From Porodaedalea pini (Eukaryota > Basidiomycota > Agaricomycetes > Hymenochaetales > Hymenochaetaceae): a stretch of DNA of 64,000 nucleotides. How positions within the stretch are numbered: position 1 is the stretch's first letter; every line of letters begins with the position of its first letter. Positions 48,610-58,505 of this stretch are shown in pieces. The notes below the pieces were generated by a model, which had not been told where the DNA came from, did no database searches, and saw only the letters and a program-made list of their open reading frames with translations. The position numbers and the translations under genes are program-made. The stretch covers positions 58,529 through 122,528 of the forward strand of contig NBAY01000096.1 of assembly GCA_002794775.1 (NCBI GenBank), in the 5' to 3' direction.

Positions 48610-49908
48610 TTACCCCCCCTTCAAGGTTGGGCGTCCCGACCAACCATGATCGCGGTCGTCAGGCTCGGTGTCGACGAAGAGCGGACGGAGTCGTTGACGA
48701 GGGATGTCGAGTTTCCGAGGTGCACCGGGGTGTTTGAGGTAGAACTCAGCGATCGCCTCCTTTGCGTTCTCGCCAAAGTCCGTCTCAGGCTGCCAAGTAG
48801 GTTCATTGTAGCCGACCCACTTGACAAGGTACTGTAGTTTCCCTCGGTGCAGACGTGAGTCTAAGACTTCCTCGAGTTCGTATTCCTCCTCGTTGTCGAC
48901 GATGTCTGGCGGCGGCGGCGGCGGTTGCTTCTGGCTTTCAAAGGACGGTTCGACGGCGGGTTTCAACAGGGCTTCGTTGAAGACAGGGTGGACCTTTTTC
49001 CATCGCTTCGGGAGTTTGAGCTTGTACGCGCTCGCTCCTACTTTATCGATGATGTCAAAGGGACCGTACCATTTGTCGGCAAGCTTCTTCGTGGGCGAAT
49101 CTGTGCTGATATTTCGTCCATCGAGGAAGACCTTATCGCCAGCCTTGTACTCCACCGAAGCTCCTGCCGTCCGGTCATGGTAGCGTTTCATGTTGTCTGC
49201 CGCTTTGACCAGGTTGTCCTTCGCGACACGATGAGTCTCCTTTATGTGCTTCGCGAATTCTTCCGCCGACATGTTGGCAGACGAGGTTCGTGTTGTGTCA
49301 AAGCTCAAGGGGTGACGTCCTGTATTCGCGTAGAAAGGGGACATCTTCGTCGCCGAATGTTCGCGGTTATTATACGCAAACTCTGCGAGGGGGAGCCAGT
49401 CTTTCCAGTCCGATTGGCGATGGTTCACGAAGAGCCTAATATACTGTTCGAGCTCTTGGTTAACGCGTTCTGTCTGACCATCTGTCTGTGGGTGATACGC
49501 CGTCGACGGGTTGCCTTCGATGTGTAGGAGTTTGTACAGCTCCTTCATCATTGATGCGTCGAACTGCGTGCCTCGGTCATGGATGATCTTCCTCGGCAAG
49601 CCGTGGAGGCGGAAGACGTGGTCTCGGTACAGCTGGGCCATGCCTTCTGCTGATAGCCTTGTCGTCGTCGGGATCGCGTGCATCTGTTTCGAGAACCTAT
49701 CGACGAAGACACAGATTGCGTTGTGCCCCTTGGAGTCTGGGAGTTCTCCGATGAGGTCGACTGTGACAATTTCCCATGGGCCTTCCGGGATCGTGTTCGG
49801 GTGAAGTGGCCTTGATCTCGATGTTCTCAGAGCCTTCGTCCGCTGGCAACGGTCGCATCCTCGGACGTATGCTCGAACGTCGGAGAACATCGACGCCCAC
49901 CAGAAGTC
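48610..49908 (-). pseudogene. N2 pol, C-terminal part: integrase core, GPY/F, chromodomain
   Basis: Open frame with the integrase zinc-finger end (GCDRCQRTK), core (VTVDLIGELP, DRGTQFDASMMKEL, TAYHPQTDGQTERVNQELEQ), KWYGPFDIIDKVGASAYKL, and a chromodomain (YELEEVLDSRLHRGKLQYLV, KWVGYNEPTWQPE). Intact in itself but cut from the rest of pol by N1. Confidence 0.85.
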
Positions 49909-50335
49909 TGTTAGGCGGGAGTTCGGGAGACGACTCGGACTGGGCAGGCCTCGGCTGACTGTCGTCTGGGACGTGCTATACTCGAGTGGGAGCTCGGGAC
50001 ACGCTGTACTCAGGCTAGGTCGTCGCGGAGGTAAGAGGATTAATACAAGTCTAAACTAATACAGGGGGACGAGTCTCACCTAGGTCGTCGCGGAGGTAAG
50101 AGGAAAAGCAGAACAAGGAGTTCATGCGATTCCTGAGACCTTATATAGCGACGACCGTGAGACTATATTATCTAATATTACATAAAGGGTCAGAATGGAA
50201 CGAATGAAGGTCGCGTGAATGAAGTGTGGGAAATGATTGGTCCGATGATTAAATATAATGAAAAGGAGCGATTAAAATAAAAGGAAATGGTAAAAGGGGA
50301 AAAATAAAGAAAGGGTGAAAGTTCGAGTCCTGACA
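49909..50335 (-). repeat. 3' LTR of N1
   Basis: Plus-strand ends TGTTAGG...CCTGACA. Contains TATATAA on the minus strand (50141-50147), an 11-nt self-primer complement (50104-50114) and a 25-bp direct repeat at 50015-50039 and 50080-50104. Confidence 0.92.
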
Positions 50336-53300
50336 TTACCCCCTCCTCAAGGTTGGGCGTCCCGACCAACCAAGATCGCGGTTGTCTGGCTCGGTGTTGA
50401 CGAAGAGTGGACGGAGTCGTGAGCGAGGGATATCGAGTTTACGAGGAGCACCGGGGTGTTTGAGGTAGAATTCAGCAATCGCCTCCTTAGCGTTCTCGCC
50501 GAAGTCCGTCTCTGGTTGCCAGGTTGGTTCGTTGTACCCGACCCACTTGACGAGGTACTGTAGTTTACCTCGGTGCAGACGTGAGTCAATGACCTCTTCA
50601 ACTTCGTATTCCTCTTCGTTGTTGACGATTTTCGGTGGCGGCGGTGGCGGTAGCTTCTGGCTCTCAAAGGACGGTTCAACGGCGGGTTTCAGTAGGGCTT
50701 CATTGAAGACAGGGTGGACCTTTTTCCATCGTTTGGGGAGTTTGAGCTTGTAGGCACTCGCTCCTACCTTGTCGACAATGTCGAAGGGACCGTACCATTT
50801 GTCGGCAAGCTTCTTCGTGGGTGAATCCGTGCTGATATTTCGTCCGTCGAGGAAGACCTTATCACCAGCTTTGTACTCCACCGATGCTCCTGCCGTCCGG
50901 TCATGGTAGCGTTTCATGTCTTCTGCTGCCTTGACCAGATTGTCCTTTGCCGCGCGATGGGTCTCCTTGATGTGCTTCGCGAATTCTTCTGCCGACATGT
51001 TGGTAGAGGAAGTTCGTACGGTGTCGAAGCTCCTGGGGTGACGTCCAGTGTTCGCGTAGAAGGGTGACATTTTTGTCGCCGAATGTTCGCGGTTGTTGTA
51101 CGCGAACTCTGCGAGAGGGAGCCAGTCCTTCCAGTCCAATTGCCGATGGTCAACGAAGAGTCGGAGGTATTGTTCGAGCTCTTGGTTGACGCGTTCCGTC
51201 TGGCCGTCCGTTTGCGGGTGGTATGCCGTTGACGGGTTGCCCTCGATGTGTAGGAGTTTGTACAGCTCCTTCATCATCGATGCGTCGAACTGCGTGCCGC
51301 GGTCGTGGATGATCTTCTTCGGCAAACCGTGGAGGCGGAAGATATGATCGCGGTACAGCTGGGCCATGCCTTCTGCTGACAGTCTTGTCGTCGTCGGAAT
51401 CGCGTGCATCTGCTTCGAGAACCTATCCACGAAGACGCAGATCGCGTTGTGTCCCTTGGAGTCCGGGAGCTCTCCGATTAGGTCGACCGTGACGATCTCC
51501 CAGGGACCTTCAGGGATTGCGTTAGGATGAAGTGGCCTCGACCTCGATGTCCTCAGAGCCTTTGTCCGTTGGCAACGGTCGCATCCTCGGACGTATGCTC
51601 GGACATCGGAGAACATCGACGCCCACCAGAAGTCTCGGCGTACCAGTTCGACCGTCTTCGACGATCCGGGATGTCCTGCCAGGGTCGAGTCGTGGCACTC
51701 CCGCAACACCGCTTCCTTCATCGTCGACGGCACGTACACCTTGCCTTTCATCCGCCACAACCCGTCAACCTCTACCATATTCGTCGGCCTTTCCGACTCG
51801 TCCTGCGCCCTCTGCGCGTCACCCACTCGTTCCAACACTTCCTCCCGAGACGTTCTGACCACTCCACGATTTAGCCACTTGTCCTTGATGAACACGACGT
51901 CGTCGTTGTCATCCTTTCCCTCATCATAGCCGGCTTTGCGCGACAGTAAGTCCGCCTTGCCCATCGTCTTCCCCGACTTGTGTTCGAGGTGGAAGTCAAA
52001 CTCCTCGAGTTCGGTTCGCCAGCGGGCTTGGCGGTAGCTCAGCTTCTGCGCTGACCTGAAGTAGGTGAGATTAGCGTGGTCGGACCAGATTTCGATCTTG
52101 TGGCGAGCGCCGAGGAGGTATTGTCGCCATTCCTTGAGCGCCGAAACGATCGCGAGCATCTCCTTGTCGTAGATCTCGTAGTTTCGTTCAGCGGGTAGGA
52201 GTGCTTCTGACCTATAGGCAATCACCCTCCACTTCCCTTCCTGCTTCTGTAACAACACACCGCCGAGCGCAAAGTTTGACGAGTCCGCTTCTACGCGGAA
52301 AGGACCCTCGTCGTTGGCGATGGCTAGGACTGGAGGTGAGCAGAGACGTCGTCTCAGCTCCTCGAACGCCTCCTGCTGTTCGGTCTCCCATACCCAGTCC
52401 TTCTTGCCCGTTAACGACGTCAGCGGATGGACCACCTTGCTGTAGTCCTTGATGAACCGTCTCAGCCAGTTACCCATGCCAAGGAACTGTTGTAGCTGCT
52501 TCAGGTTTCGTGGGACCGGCCAGTTCGCAATTGCCTCCGTCTTTGCTGGGTCAGCCTTGATTTCGCCATTACCGATGATGTGGCCGAGGTATTTGACGAC
52601 CTTGGCGTCAAACTCGCACTTCTCCGGCTTCAGGTACAGGCCATTCTCTCGAAGGATCTGAAGGACGCGCCTCGACGTGTCTATATGTTCCTCAATGGTT
52701 TCCGAGAGGATCAATATGTCGTCGAGGTATACGATGATCAGGTTAGCGTAAATCAGTTCCTTGAAGATGTGATTGACAAAAGCCTGGAACGTTGCCGGGG
52801 CGTTGCAGAGACCAAAGAACATGACTGTCGGTTCGAAGAGGCCCATGTTCGTGCGAAACGCTGCCTTCCATTCGTCACCTTCGCGGATCCGGACGTTGTA
52901 GTATCCCCAACGAAGGTCAAGCTTAGTGATGTACTTCGCCTTCTTGACCTTGTCAACAAGTTCGTCGATGAGAGGGAGGGGATACTTATTCTTGATCGTG
53001 CCGTCATTGAGTTTACGGTAGTCCTGGATCGGGCGTAGCGACTTGTCGGCCTTCTTGATGAAGAAGAAGGGCGACGCCATTGGCGATATCGACCGTCGAA
53101 TGCGACCCGACTTTAGATTTTCGTCGAGGAAGTCCTTGAGTGACTGTTGCTCAGTTGGCGTGAGCGGATAGATTTTACAGTCGCTTGGTTTGAAGTCAGG
53201 CTTCAAGTCAATGACATGGTCCCAGGGTCGGTGTTCCGGCAGTTTCTCGAATCCCTTCTCCGAGAAGACGTCGGCGTAATCGTTGAGGTATGCGGGCCAG

Positions 53301-53926
53301 GACGCCTTGTCCATTCGCACCCCTCTCATCCTCCCCGTTTCTTCCGCCACCTCCAACACCTTCCGCATGCCGTCCTCTACAGCCTTCTCCACCACACATT
53401 CGCTCGGGCAGCGAGTGAAGTCGAGCGTCCCCGTTTTCCAGTCGACCTCTGGGTTGTGCCGTCGAAGCCAGTCGTATCCCAGGAAGATGTTGGACGATGC
53501 TAGCGAGGTTACTGCCAGGACGATTTGTTCCTTGTGGTGACCGATCGTAAGTTCAACGTCGACGTATTCCTCGATCAACCCGGCCTCGTTGTGCGTGCCG
53601 TCGGCATTGAGTACCGCAAGGGGTCGAATGTAGCGTTTCGTTTCCAACCCGTACCTCTCGACGAACCTGATGTCGATGCAGGATCCCGTGCATCCCGAAT
53701 CCACAAGGGCATGCGCGTCTACCTCCCTCACTTCACCTTCCACGCTGTGTCCGACGTTCAGGAGAAGGTCCAGCTGGCGTCCGCCAGTTCCTCTCATAAA
53801 CAGCTGCTCGTACTCCTTACTTTCTTTTACACCGGTGGGGACTTCGTACTCGGGAAAACCATCGACGTCGTTTGTATTTACGTATCGTACAGACGGTTGG
53901 TTATATTTTAGTGAGTCCGGATTCAA
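50336..53926 (-). CDS. pol: N1 pol polyprotein: protease, RT, RNase H, integrase, chromodomain
   Basis: About 1196 residues. In order: aspartic protease with DSGCTGSCID (about residues 75-85); reverse transcriptase with MASPFFFIKKADKSLRPIQD, NKYPLPLIDELVDKVK, and YLDDILIL as active site; RNase H (FRVEADSSNFALGGVL, YDKEMLAIVSALKEWRQYL, IEIWSDHANLTYF); integrase with HHCC zinc finger (ECHDSTLAGHPG, GCDRCQRTK), catalytic D,D,E core (VDLIGELP, DRGTQFDAS, DGQTERVNQELEQ); a GPY/F module (KWYGPFDIVDKVG); and a C-terminal chromodomain (QYLVKWVGYNEPTWQPE), which targets integration to particular chromatin in relatives. The frame begins without an ATG near 53926 and is open upstream to the gag overlap, so it is probably made as a gag-pol fusion by -1 frameshifting. 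The TAA stop at 50336-50338 directly touches the LTR. Confidence 0.93.
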   Translation of the reverse strand: MNPDSLKYNQPSVRYVNTNDVDGFPEYEVPTGVKESKEYEQLFMRGTGGRQLDLLLNVGHSVEGEVREVDAHALVDSGCTGSCIDIRFVERYGLETKRYIRPLAVLNADGTHNEAGLIEEYVDVELTIGHHKEQIVLAVTSLASSNIFLGYDWLRRHNPEVDWKTGTLDFTRCPSECVVEKAVEDGMRKVLEVAEETGRMRGVRMDKASWPAYLNDYADVFSEKGFEKLPEHRPWDHVIDLKPDFKPSDCKIYPLTPTEQQSLKDFLDENLKSGRIRRSISPMASPFFFIKKADKSLRPIQDYRKLNDGTIKNKYPLPLIDELVDKVKKAKYITKLDLRWGYYNVRIREGDEWKAAFRTNMGLFEPTVMFFGLCNAPATFQAFVNHIFKELIYANLIIVYLDDILILSETIEEHIDTSRRVLQILRENGLYLKPEKCEFDAKVVKYLGHIIGNGEIKADPAKTEAIANWPVPRNLKQLQQFLGMGNWLRRFIKDYSKVVHPLTSLTGKKDWVWETEQQEAFEELRRRLCSPPVLAIANDEGPFRVEADSSNFALGGVLLQKQEGKWRVIAYRSEALLPAERNYEIYDKEMLAIVSALKEWRQYLLGARHKIEIWSDHANLTYFRSAQKLSYRQARWRTELEEFDFHLEHKSGKTMGKADLLSRKAGYDEGKDDNDDVVFIKDKWLNRGVVRTSREEVLERVGDAQRAQDESERPTNMVEVDGLWRMKGKVYVPSTMKEAVLRECHDSTLAGHPGSSKTVELVRRDFWWASMFSDVRAYVRGCDRCQRTKALRTSRSRPLHPNAIPEGPWEIVTVDLIGELPDSKGHNAICVFVDRFSKQMHAIPTTTRLSAEGMAQLYRDHIFRLHGLPKKIIHDRGTQFDASMMKELYKLLHIEGNPSTAYHPQTDGQTERVNQELEQYLRLFVDHRQLDWKDWLPLAEFAYNNREHSATKMSPFYANTGRHPRSFDTVRTSSTNMSAEEFAKHIKETHRAAKDNLVKAAEDMKRYHDRTAGASVEYKAGDKVFLDGRNISTDSPTKKLADKWYGPFDIVDKVGASAYKLKLPKRWKKVHPVFNEALLKPAVEPSFESQKLPPPPPPKIVNNEEEYEVEEVIDSRLHRGKLQYLVKWVGYNEPTWQPETDFGENAKEAIAEFYLKHPGAPRKLDIPRSRLRPLFVNTEPDNRDLGWSGRPTLRRG

Positions 53927-53961
53927 AGTCCCTTGTTCCTCTCGGTCAGCCGTCCCGATGG

Positions 53962-55041
53962 CTACGCCTGACCACTCGCAAAACCCTGCGAGTCGACGAC
54001 CTCTTCGTCATTTTCTTCTTCCTCCACATAGTCCTCCACTGTCGACCTCCGAGTGTCTACGACTTCCTCGAAGGCCGATTCCTTCATCGCGCCGAGCTCG
54101 TCCGCGAGGATGCGACGTTCGCCTGGTGCCATTAGCTCCAGCATGCGCTGGATGATCGGCTTCCCCTGCGGGCACTTGTCCTTGAAATGGCCCAGCCCGC
54201 CGCAGATCCAGCACGCGCGTCGTCGTTGCGCCTCGTTCATTGAGACGTCCATTGGTTGACCAGCGCCCCCGAACGTGACGCCGGTCGCGTCGCGTTTGTC
54301 GACGTGCGGGGCTGCAACTTGGCGCCGAGCGGGGGGTGCCTGTTGTTGTTGACGAGGTTGAGGTATGAACGGACGGCCTCGTTGGATCGCTCGGATCTGC
54401 TGTTCGCCACGATCGATCTCGATAGCCTTGTTCTTCCATGCCTCATATGTTGTTGGCACGGGCGTCGACCTCAGCACGCCGCGGACTACCTCGATGTTCA
54501 TTGCTCGCTTGAGGCGGTCGCAGATAACGCTGTCGTCCTTCAGTTCCGCCCGCTTGATAATGACGTCAAGTTGTTGGAAGAACTTATCCGCGGTGAGGTC
54601 CTTCTGAACCTTCTCCCGGAAATCCTTCAGCGCAGCTTCCTTTCGGTTCGGATCGTCGAACGAGGCGTCGAGTCGTTCCTGGAATCTTTCCCAGCTGTCC
54701 GTGAAGGTAACGACTCCCGCCGTTGTCGACTCCTCGACGTAGTTCTGCGCCCACGTTGCCGCGTTACCACCCTTCAGGTAGGAGAGAGCTACGTAGATCT
54801 TACTCTCCGACGTAGGGTATCGGTTTGGGTTCGCGGATACGAAAAGAAGGACTTCGCGTCTAAAGTCAAGGTAATCGTCGCCACCAGTGAATTCACGTGG
54901 TCGGGCGACGTCTATGTTGGGGGTCGGGGGGTTAGCGGCCGCGACCGGTGCTGGGGCGTTGTTCGCCTGATGGGCGAAGGCATTCGCAACGATGGCCGCG
55001 ATCTGCGCCATTTGCTGTTGGCTGAAACCTTCTGCTGACAT
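53962..55041 (-). CDS. gag: N1 gag
   Basis: 359 residues from the first ATG at 55041. Capsid-like region with FTGGDDYLDFRREVLLFVSA, YLKGGNAATWAQNYVEE, FTDSWERFQERLDASFDDPN and RLKRAMNIEVVRGVLRS, then a basic Arg/Gln-rich linker and one CCHC zinc knuckle (CWICGGLGHFKDKCPQG) for RNA binding, ending in an acidic tail. It forms the virus-like particle in which reverse transcription takes place. An in-frame extension upstream of the ATG stays open for about 110 codons and resembles the same region of E2, so initiation might occur earlier by another route. Confidence 0.88.
   Translation of the reverse strand: MSAEGFSQQQMAQIAAIVANAFAHQANNAPAPVAAANPPTPNIDVARPREFTGGDDYLDFRREVLLFVSANPNRYPTSESKIYVALSYLKGGNAATWAQNYVEESTTAGVVTFTDSWERFQERLDASFDDPNRKEAALKDFREKVQKDLTADKFFQQLDVIIKRAELKDDSVICDRLKRAMNIEVVRGVLRSTPVPTTYEAWKNKAIEIDRGEQQIRAIQRGRPFIPQPRQQQQAPPARRQVAAPHVDKRDATGVTFGGAGQPMDVSMNEAQRRRACWICGGLGHFKDKCPQGKPIIQRMLELMAPGERRILADELGAMKESAFEEVVDTRRSTVEDYVEEEENDEEVVDSQGFASGQA
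53980..53986 (-). promoter_or_regulatory. probable -1 ribosomal frameshift heptamer between gag and pol
   Basis: On the minus strand the gag frame reads CAG GGT TTT GCG just before its TAG stop. G GGT TTT fits the X XXY YYZ rule. Shifting back one base enters the pol frame, which stays open through to the protease. N2 has the same heptamer at 58524-58530. Confidence 0.55.
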
Positions 55042-55733
55042 CGCGGGTTCGGGTGTTGAAGGTTCTGGGGGAGTCGGCGGTGAGGGATCTCTGTTGGTCT
55101 CGCGGTAAGGACCCGGAGTCGGTGGTAGGTTAACCGTAGATGTTGACGGCGCGGGTGACGATGGGGTAGCTGGAGGCCACCTTGCTCTCCTTCCTCGTTC
55201 GTCTGACGAATACCAGCCGTGCCGGATTTCACTCCACCAGATGTCGTGAGTGACGCCGCTGTTATTGGTCGCGACGTAGCCTGGTCGATCTGGATCCCAA
55301 CGGGCTGAGGCAGGAAGGGCCCGTCGCTGTTCGTCGGTGAGATCTATCTTGACGTTGGCGGTGGGACAGGGATCGGTTGCGTGTTCGATCCGGGGTTACG
55401 CCAACGTTGAGCGGGTTCGTCAGCGAAGTTGATGACGAGGCGGTAGGATCCGAGTGAGATTACAAACGAGATTGTCGTCGAAGTTTGGACTCGTCTGGTT
55501 ACCCACGTCCACGTTAGGTGCGTGCTCCACCAGAGGCTAATTCGTAGAGCCAGGGTCGGGAGATGTCGGTTGATATGTTTACGTAATACACGAACGTCCG
55601 AAAACGTCCGGGCAGGGTTGAGGGTTGTCGTTCAGGGGGTTTACACGTCAAATCCGTCGAGGGGGACGCTCCTCTAGACTGAGTGAAGGCGAGTCGACAG
55701 CGACGACGTACGCTGGGGATGAGCCTGGGTGGG
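55042..55733 (-). other. N1 leader between primer site and gag, with conserved reading frames
   Basis: About 690 nt. One frame (about 55556 down to the TAG at 55344) encodes TLALRISLWWSTHLTWTW... ending IPVPPPTSR. The E2 leader (to 44231) and N2 leader (59739-60149) encode clearly similar peptides. A second frame (VKIDLTDEQRRALP, then DIWWSEIRHGWYSSDE) overlaps and runs into gag. No ATG serves either in N1. Confidence 0.5.
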
Positions 55734-55744
55734 GTTCTGCTTTT
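55734..55744 (-). promoter_or_regulatory. primer-binding site of N1, probably for self-priming
   Basis: Minus-strand AAAAGCAGAAC, one base after the 5' LTR end. It does not begin with TGG as tRNA-primed sites do. It is exactly complementary to GTTCTGCTTTT at 55941-55951 within the LTR, close to the predicted transcript start. Confidence 0.6.
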
Positions 55745-55745
55745 A

Positions 55746-56172
55746 TGTTAGGCGGGAGTTCGGGAGACGACTCGGACTGGGCAGGCCTCGGCTGACTGTC
55801 GTCTGGGACGTGCTATACTCGAGTGGGAGCTCGGGACACGCTGTACTCAGGCTAGGTCGTCGCGGAGGTAAGAGGATTAATACAAGTCTAAACTAATACA
55901 GGGGGACGAGTCTCACCTAGGTCGTCGCGGAGGTAAGAGGAAAAGCAGAACAAGGAGTTCATGCGATTCCTGAGACCTTATATAGCGACGACCGTGAGAC
56001 TATATTATCTAATATTACATAAAGGGTCAGAATGGAACGAATGAAGGTCGCGTGAATGAAGTGTGGGAAATGATTGGTCCGATGATTAAATATAATGAAA
56101 AGGAGCGATTAAAATAAAAGGAAATGGTAAAAGGGGAAAAATAAAGAAAGGGTGAAAGTTCGAGTCCTGACA
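55746..56172 (-). repeat. 5' LTR of N1
   Basis: Reads identical to the 3' LTR. This copy drives transcription: the TATA box is at 55978-55984 and the self-primer complement at 55941-55951. Confidence 0.92.
55978..55984 (-). promoter_or_regulatory. TATA box of N1 in the 5' LTR
   Basis: TATATAA on the minus strand, 33 nt upstream of the GTTCTGCTTTT motif. E2 shows the same 33-nt spacing and N2 34 nt. Confidence 0.65.
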
Positions 56173-58470
56173 AAGTCTCGACGTACCAGTTCGACCATCT
56201 TTGACGATCCGGGATGTCCTGCCAGGGTCGAGTCGTGGCATTCCCGTAAAACCGCTTCCTTCATCGTCGACGGTACGTACACCTTGCCTTTCATCCGCCA
56301 CAACCCGTCGGCCTTCGCCATTCCCGTCGGTCTCTCCGACTCGTCCTGCGCCCTCTGCGCGTCACCCACTCGTTCCAACACTTCCTCACGCGACGTCCTC
56401 ACCACCCCACGATTCAGCCATTTGTCCTTGATGAACACGACGTCATCGTTGTCGTCCTTTCCCTCATCGTAGCCTGCCTTGCACGACAGTAAGTCCGCCT
56501 TGCCCATCGTCTTCCCCGACTTGTGCTCGAGGTGGAAGTCGAATTCCTCGAGTTCGGTCCGCCAGCGAGCTTGTCGATAGCTCAGTTTCTGTGCCGACCT
56601 GAAGTAGGTGAGGTTGGCATGGTCGGACCAGATCTCGATCTTGTGGCGAGCGCCCAGGAGGTATTGACGCCATTCCTTGAGTGCTGAGACGATTGCGAGC
56701 ATCTCCTTGTCGTAGATCTCGTAGTTTCGTTCGGCCGGTAGGAGCGCTTCTGACCTATAGGCGACTACCCTCCACTTGCCTTCCTGTTTCTGCAATAATA
56801 CGCCTCCGAGTGCGAAGTTCGACGAGTCCGCCTCAACGCGGAAAGGGCCTTCGTCGTTAGCGATGACCAGGACTGGAGGTGAGCAGAGACGTCGTCTCAG
56901 CTCCTCGAACGCCTCCTGCTGTTCGGTCTCCCATACCCAGTCCTTCTTGCCCGTCAGCGACGTCAGCGGATGGACCACCTTGCTGTAGTCCTTGATGAAC
57001 CGTCGTAGCCAATTACCCATGCCGAGGAACTGTTGTAGCTCCTTGAGGTTTCGTGGGACCGGCCAGTTCGCAATCGCCTCCGTCTTTGCCGGGTCTGCCT
57101 TGATCTCGCCGTTGCCGATGATGTGACCGAGATACTTAACGACCTTGGCATCGAATTCGCACTTCTCCGGTTTCAAGTACAGGCCGTTTTCCCGGAGGAT
57201 CTGAAGTACGCGCCTCGACGTGTCGATGTGCTCCTCAATGGTTTCTGAGAGGATCAGTATGTCGTCGAGGTATACGATGATTAGGTTCACGTAGATTAGT
57301 TCCTTGAAGATGTGGTTGACGAACGCTTGGAACGTCGCCGGCGCATTGCAAAGACCGAAGAACATGACCGTCGGCTCGAAGAGGCCCATGTTCGTGCGAA
57401 AAGCCGCCTTCCACTCGTCGCCTTCGCGGATCCGGACGTTGTAGTACCCCCAGCGAAGGTCAAGCTTAGTGATGTACTTCGCCTTCTTGACCTTATCAAC
57501 AAGTTCGTCGATGAGAGGGAGGGGGTACTTATTCTTGATCGTGCCGTCGTTGAGTTTGCGGTAATCCTGGATCGGGCGTAGCGATTTGTCGGCCTTCTTT
57601 ATGAAGAAGAAAGGCGACGCCATGGGCGATATCGACCGTCGAATGCGACCTGACTTCAGATTTTCATCGAGGAAGTCCTTGAGCGACTGCTGCTCAGTTG
57701 GCGTGAGCGGGTAGATCTTACAGTCGCTCGGTTTGAAGTCGGGCTTCAAGTCGATGACGTGGTCCCATGGGCGATGTTCCGGTAGCTTCTCGAAACCTTT
57801 TTCGCTGAAAACGTCGGCGTAGTCGTTGAGGTATGCGGGCCAGGACGTCTTGTCCATTCGCACCTCTCTCACCCCCTTCGTCTCTTCCACTGCTCTCCAC
57901 ACCTTCCGCATGCCTTCCTCCTCATCCCTCTCCACCACACATTCACTCGGGCAACGCGTAAAGTCGAGTGTTTCCCGTCTTCCAGTCGACTTCCGGGTTG
58001 TGTCGACGAAGCCAGTCGTACCCTAGAAAGATGTTGGACGATGCCAGTGAGGTTACCGCCAGGACAATCTGTTCTTTATGGTGACCGATCGTAAGTTCAA
58101 CGTCGACGTACTCCTCAATCAATCCGGCTTTGTTGTGTGTGCCGTCGGCATTGAGTACCGCAAGGGGTCGGATATAACGCTTCGTTTCAAGTCCGTACCG
58201 TTCGACGAACCTTATGTCAATGCACGATCCCGTACATCCCGAATCCACAAGTGCGTGTGCGTCCACCTCCCTCACTTCTCCTTTCATGCTGTGTCCGACG
58301 TTCAGGAGAAGGTCCAGCTGGCGTCCGCCAGTTCCTCTCATGAACAGCTGCTCATATCCTTCCCTTTCTTTCACACCGGTGGGGACTTCATAATCAGGAA
58401 AACCATCGACGTCGTTTGCATCTACGTGTTGTACAGACGGTTGGTTATATTTTAATGAATGCGGATTCGA
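56173..58470 (-). pseudogene. N2 pol, N-terminal part: protease, RT, RNase H, start of integrase
   Basis: Nearly the N1 sequence: DSGCTGSCID protease, RT with YLDDILIL, RNase H, and integrase up to VRRDF, where N1 is inserted. One extra base near 57960, after DWKTG, shifts the frame between protease and RT, so this copy was already defective apart from the N1 insertion. Confidence 0.82.
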
Positions 58471-58505
58471 AGTCCCTTGTTCTTCTCGGTCAGTCGCCCC
58501 GATGG

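Larger units (their letters stand above)
49909..56172 (-). mobile_element. full-length chromovirus copy N1 (Tf1/sushi-like Ty3/gypsy), apparently intact
   Basis: 6264 bp with two 427-bp LTRs (49909-50335 and 55746-56172) that I read as identical, full-length gag and pol frames, a primer site and a purine tract. It is flanked by the 5-bp direct repeat AAGTC (49904-49908 and 56173-56177). It sits inside the pol gene of N2. All of this marks a recent, possibly still active insertion. Confidence 0.93.
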
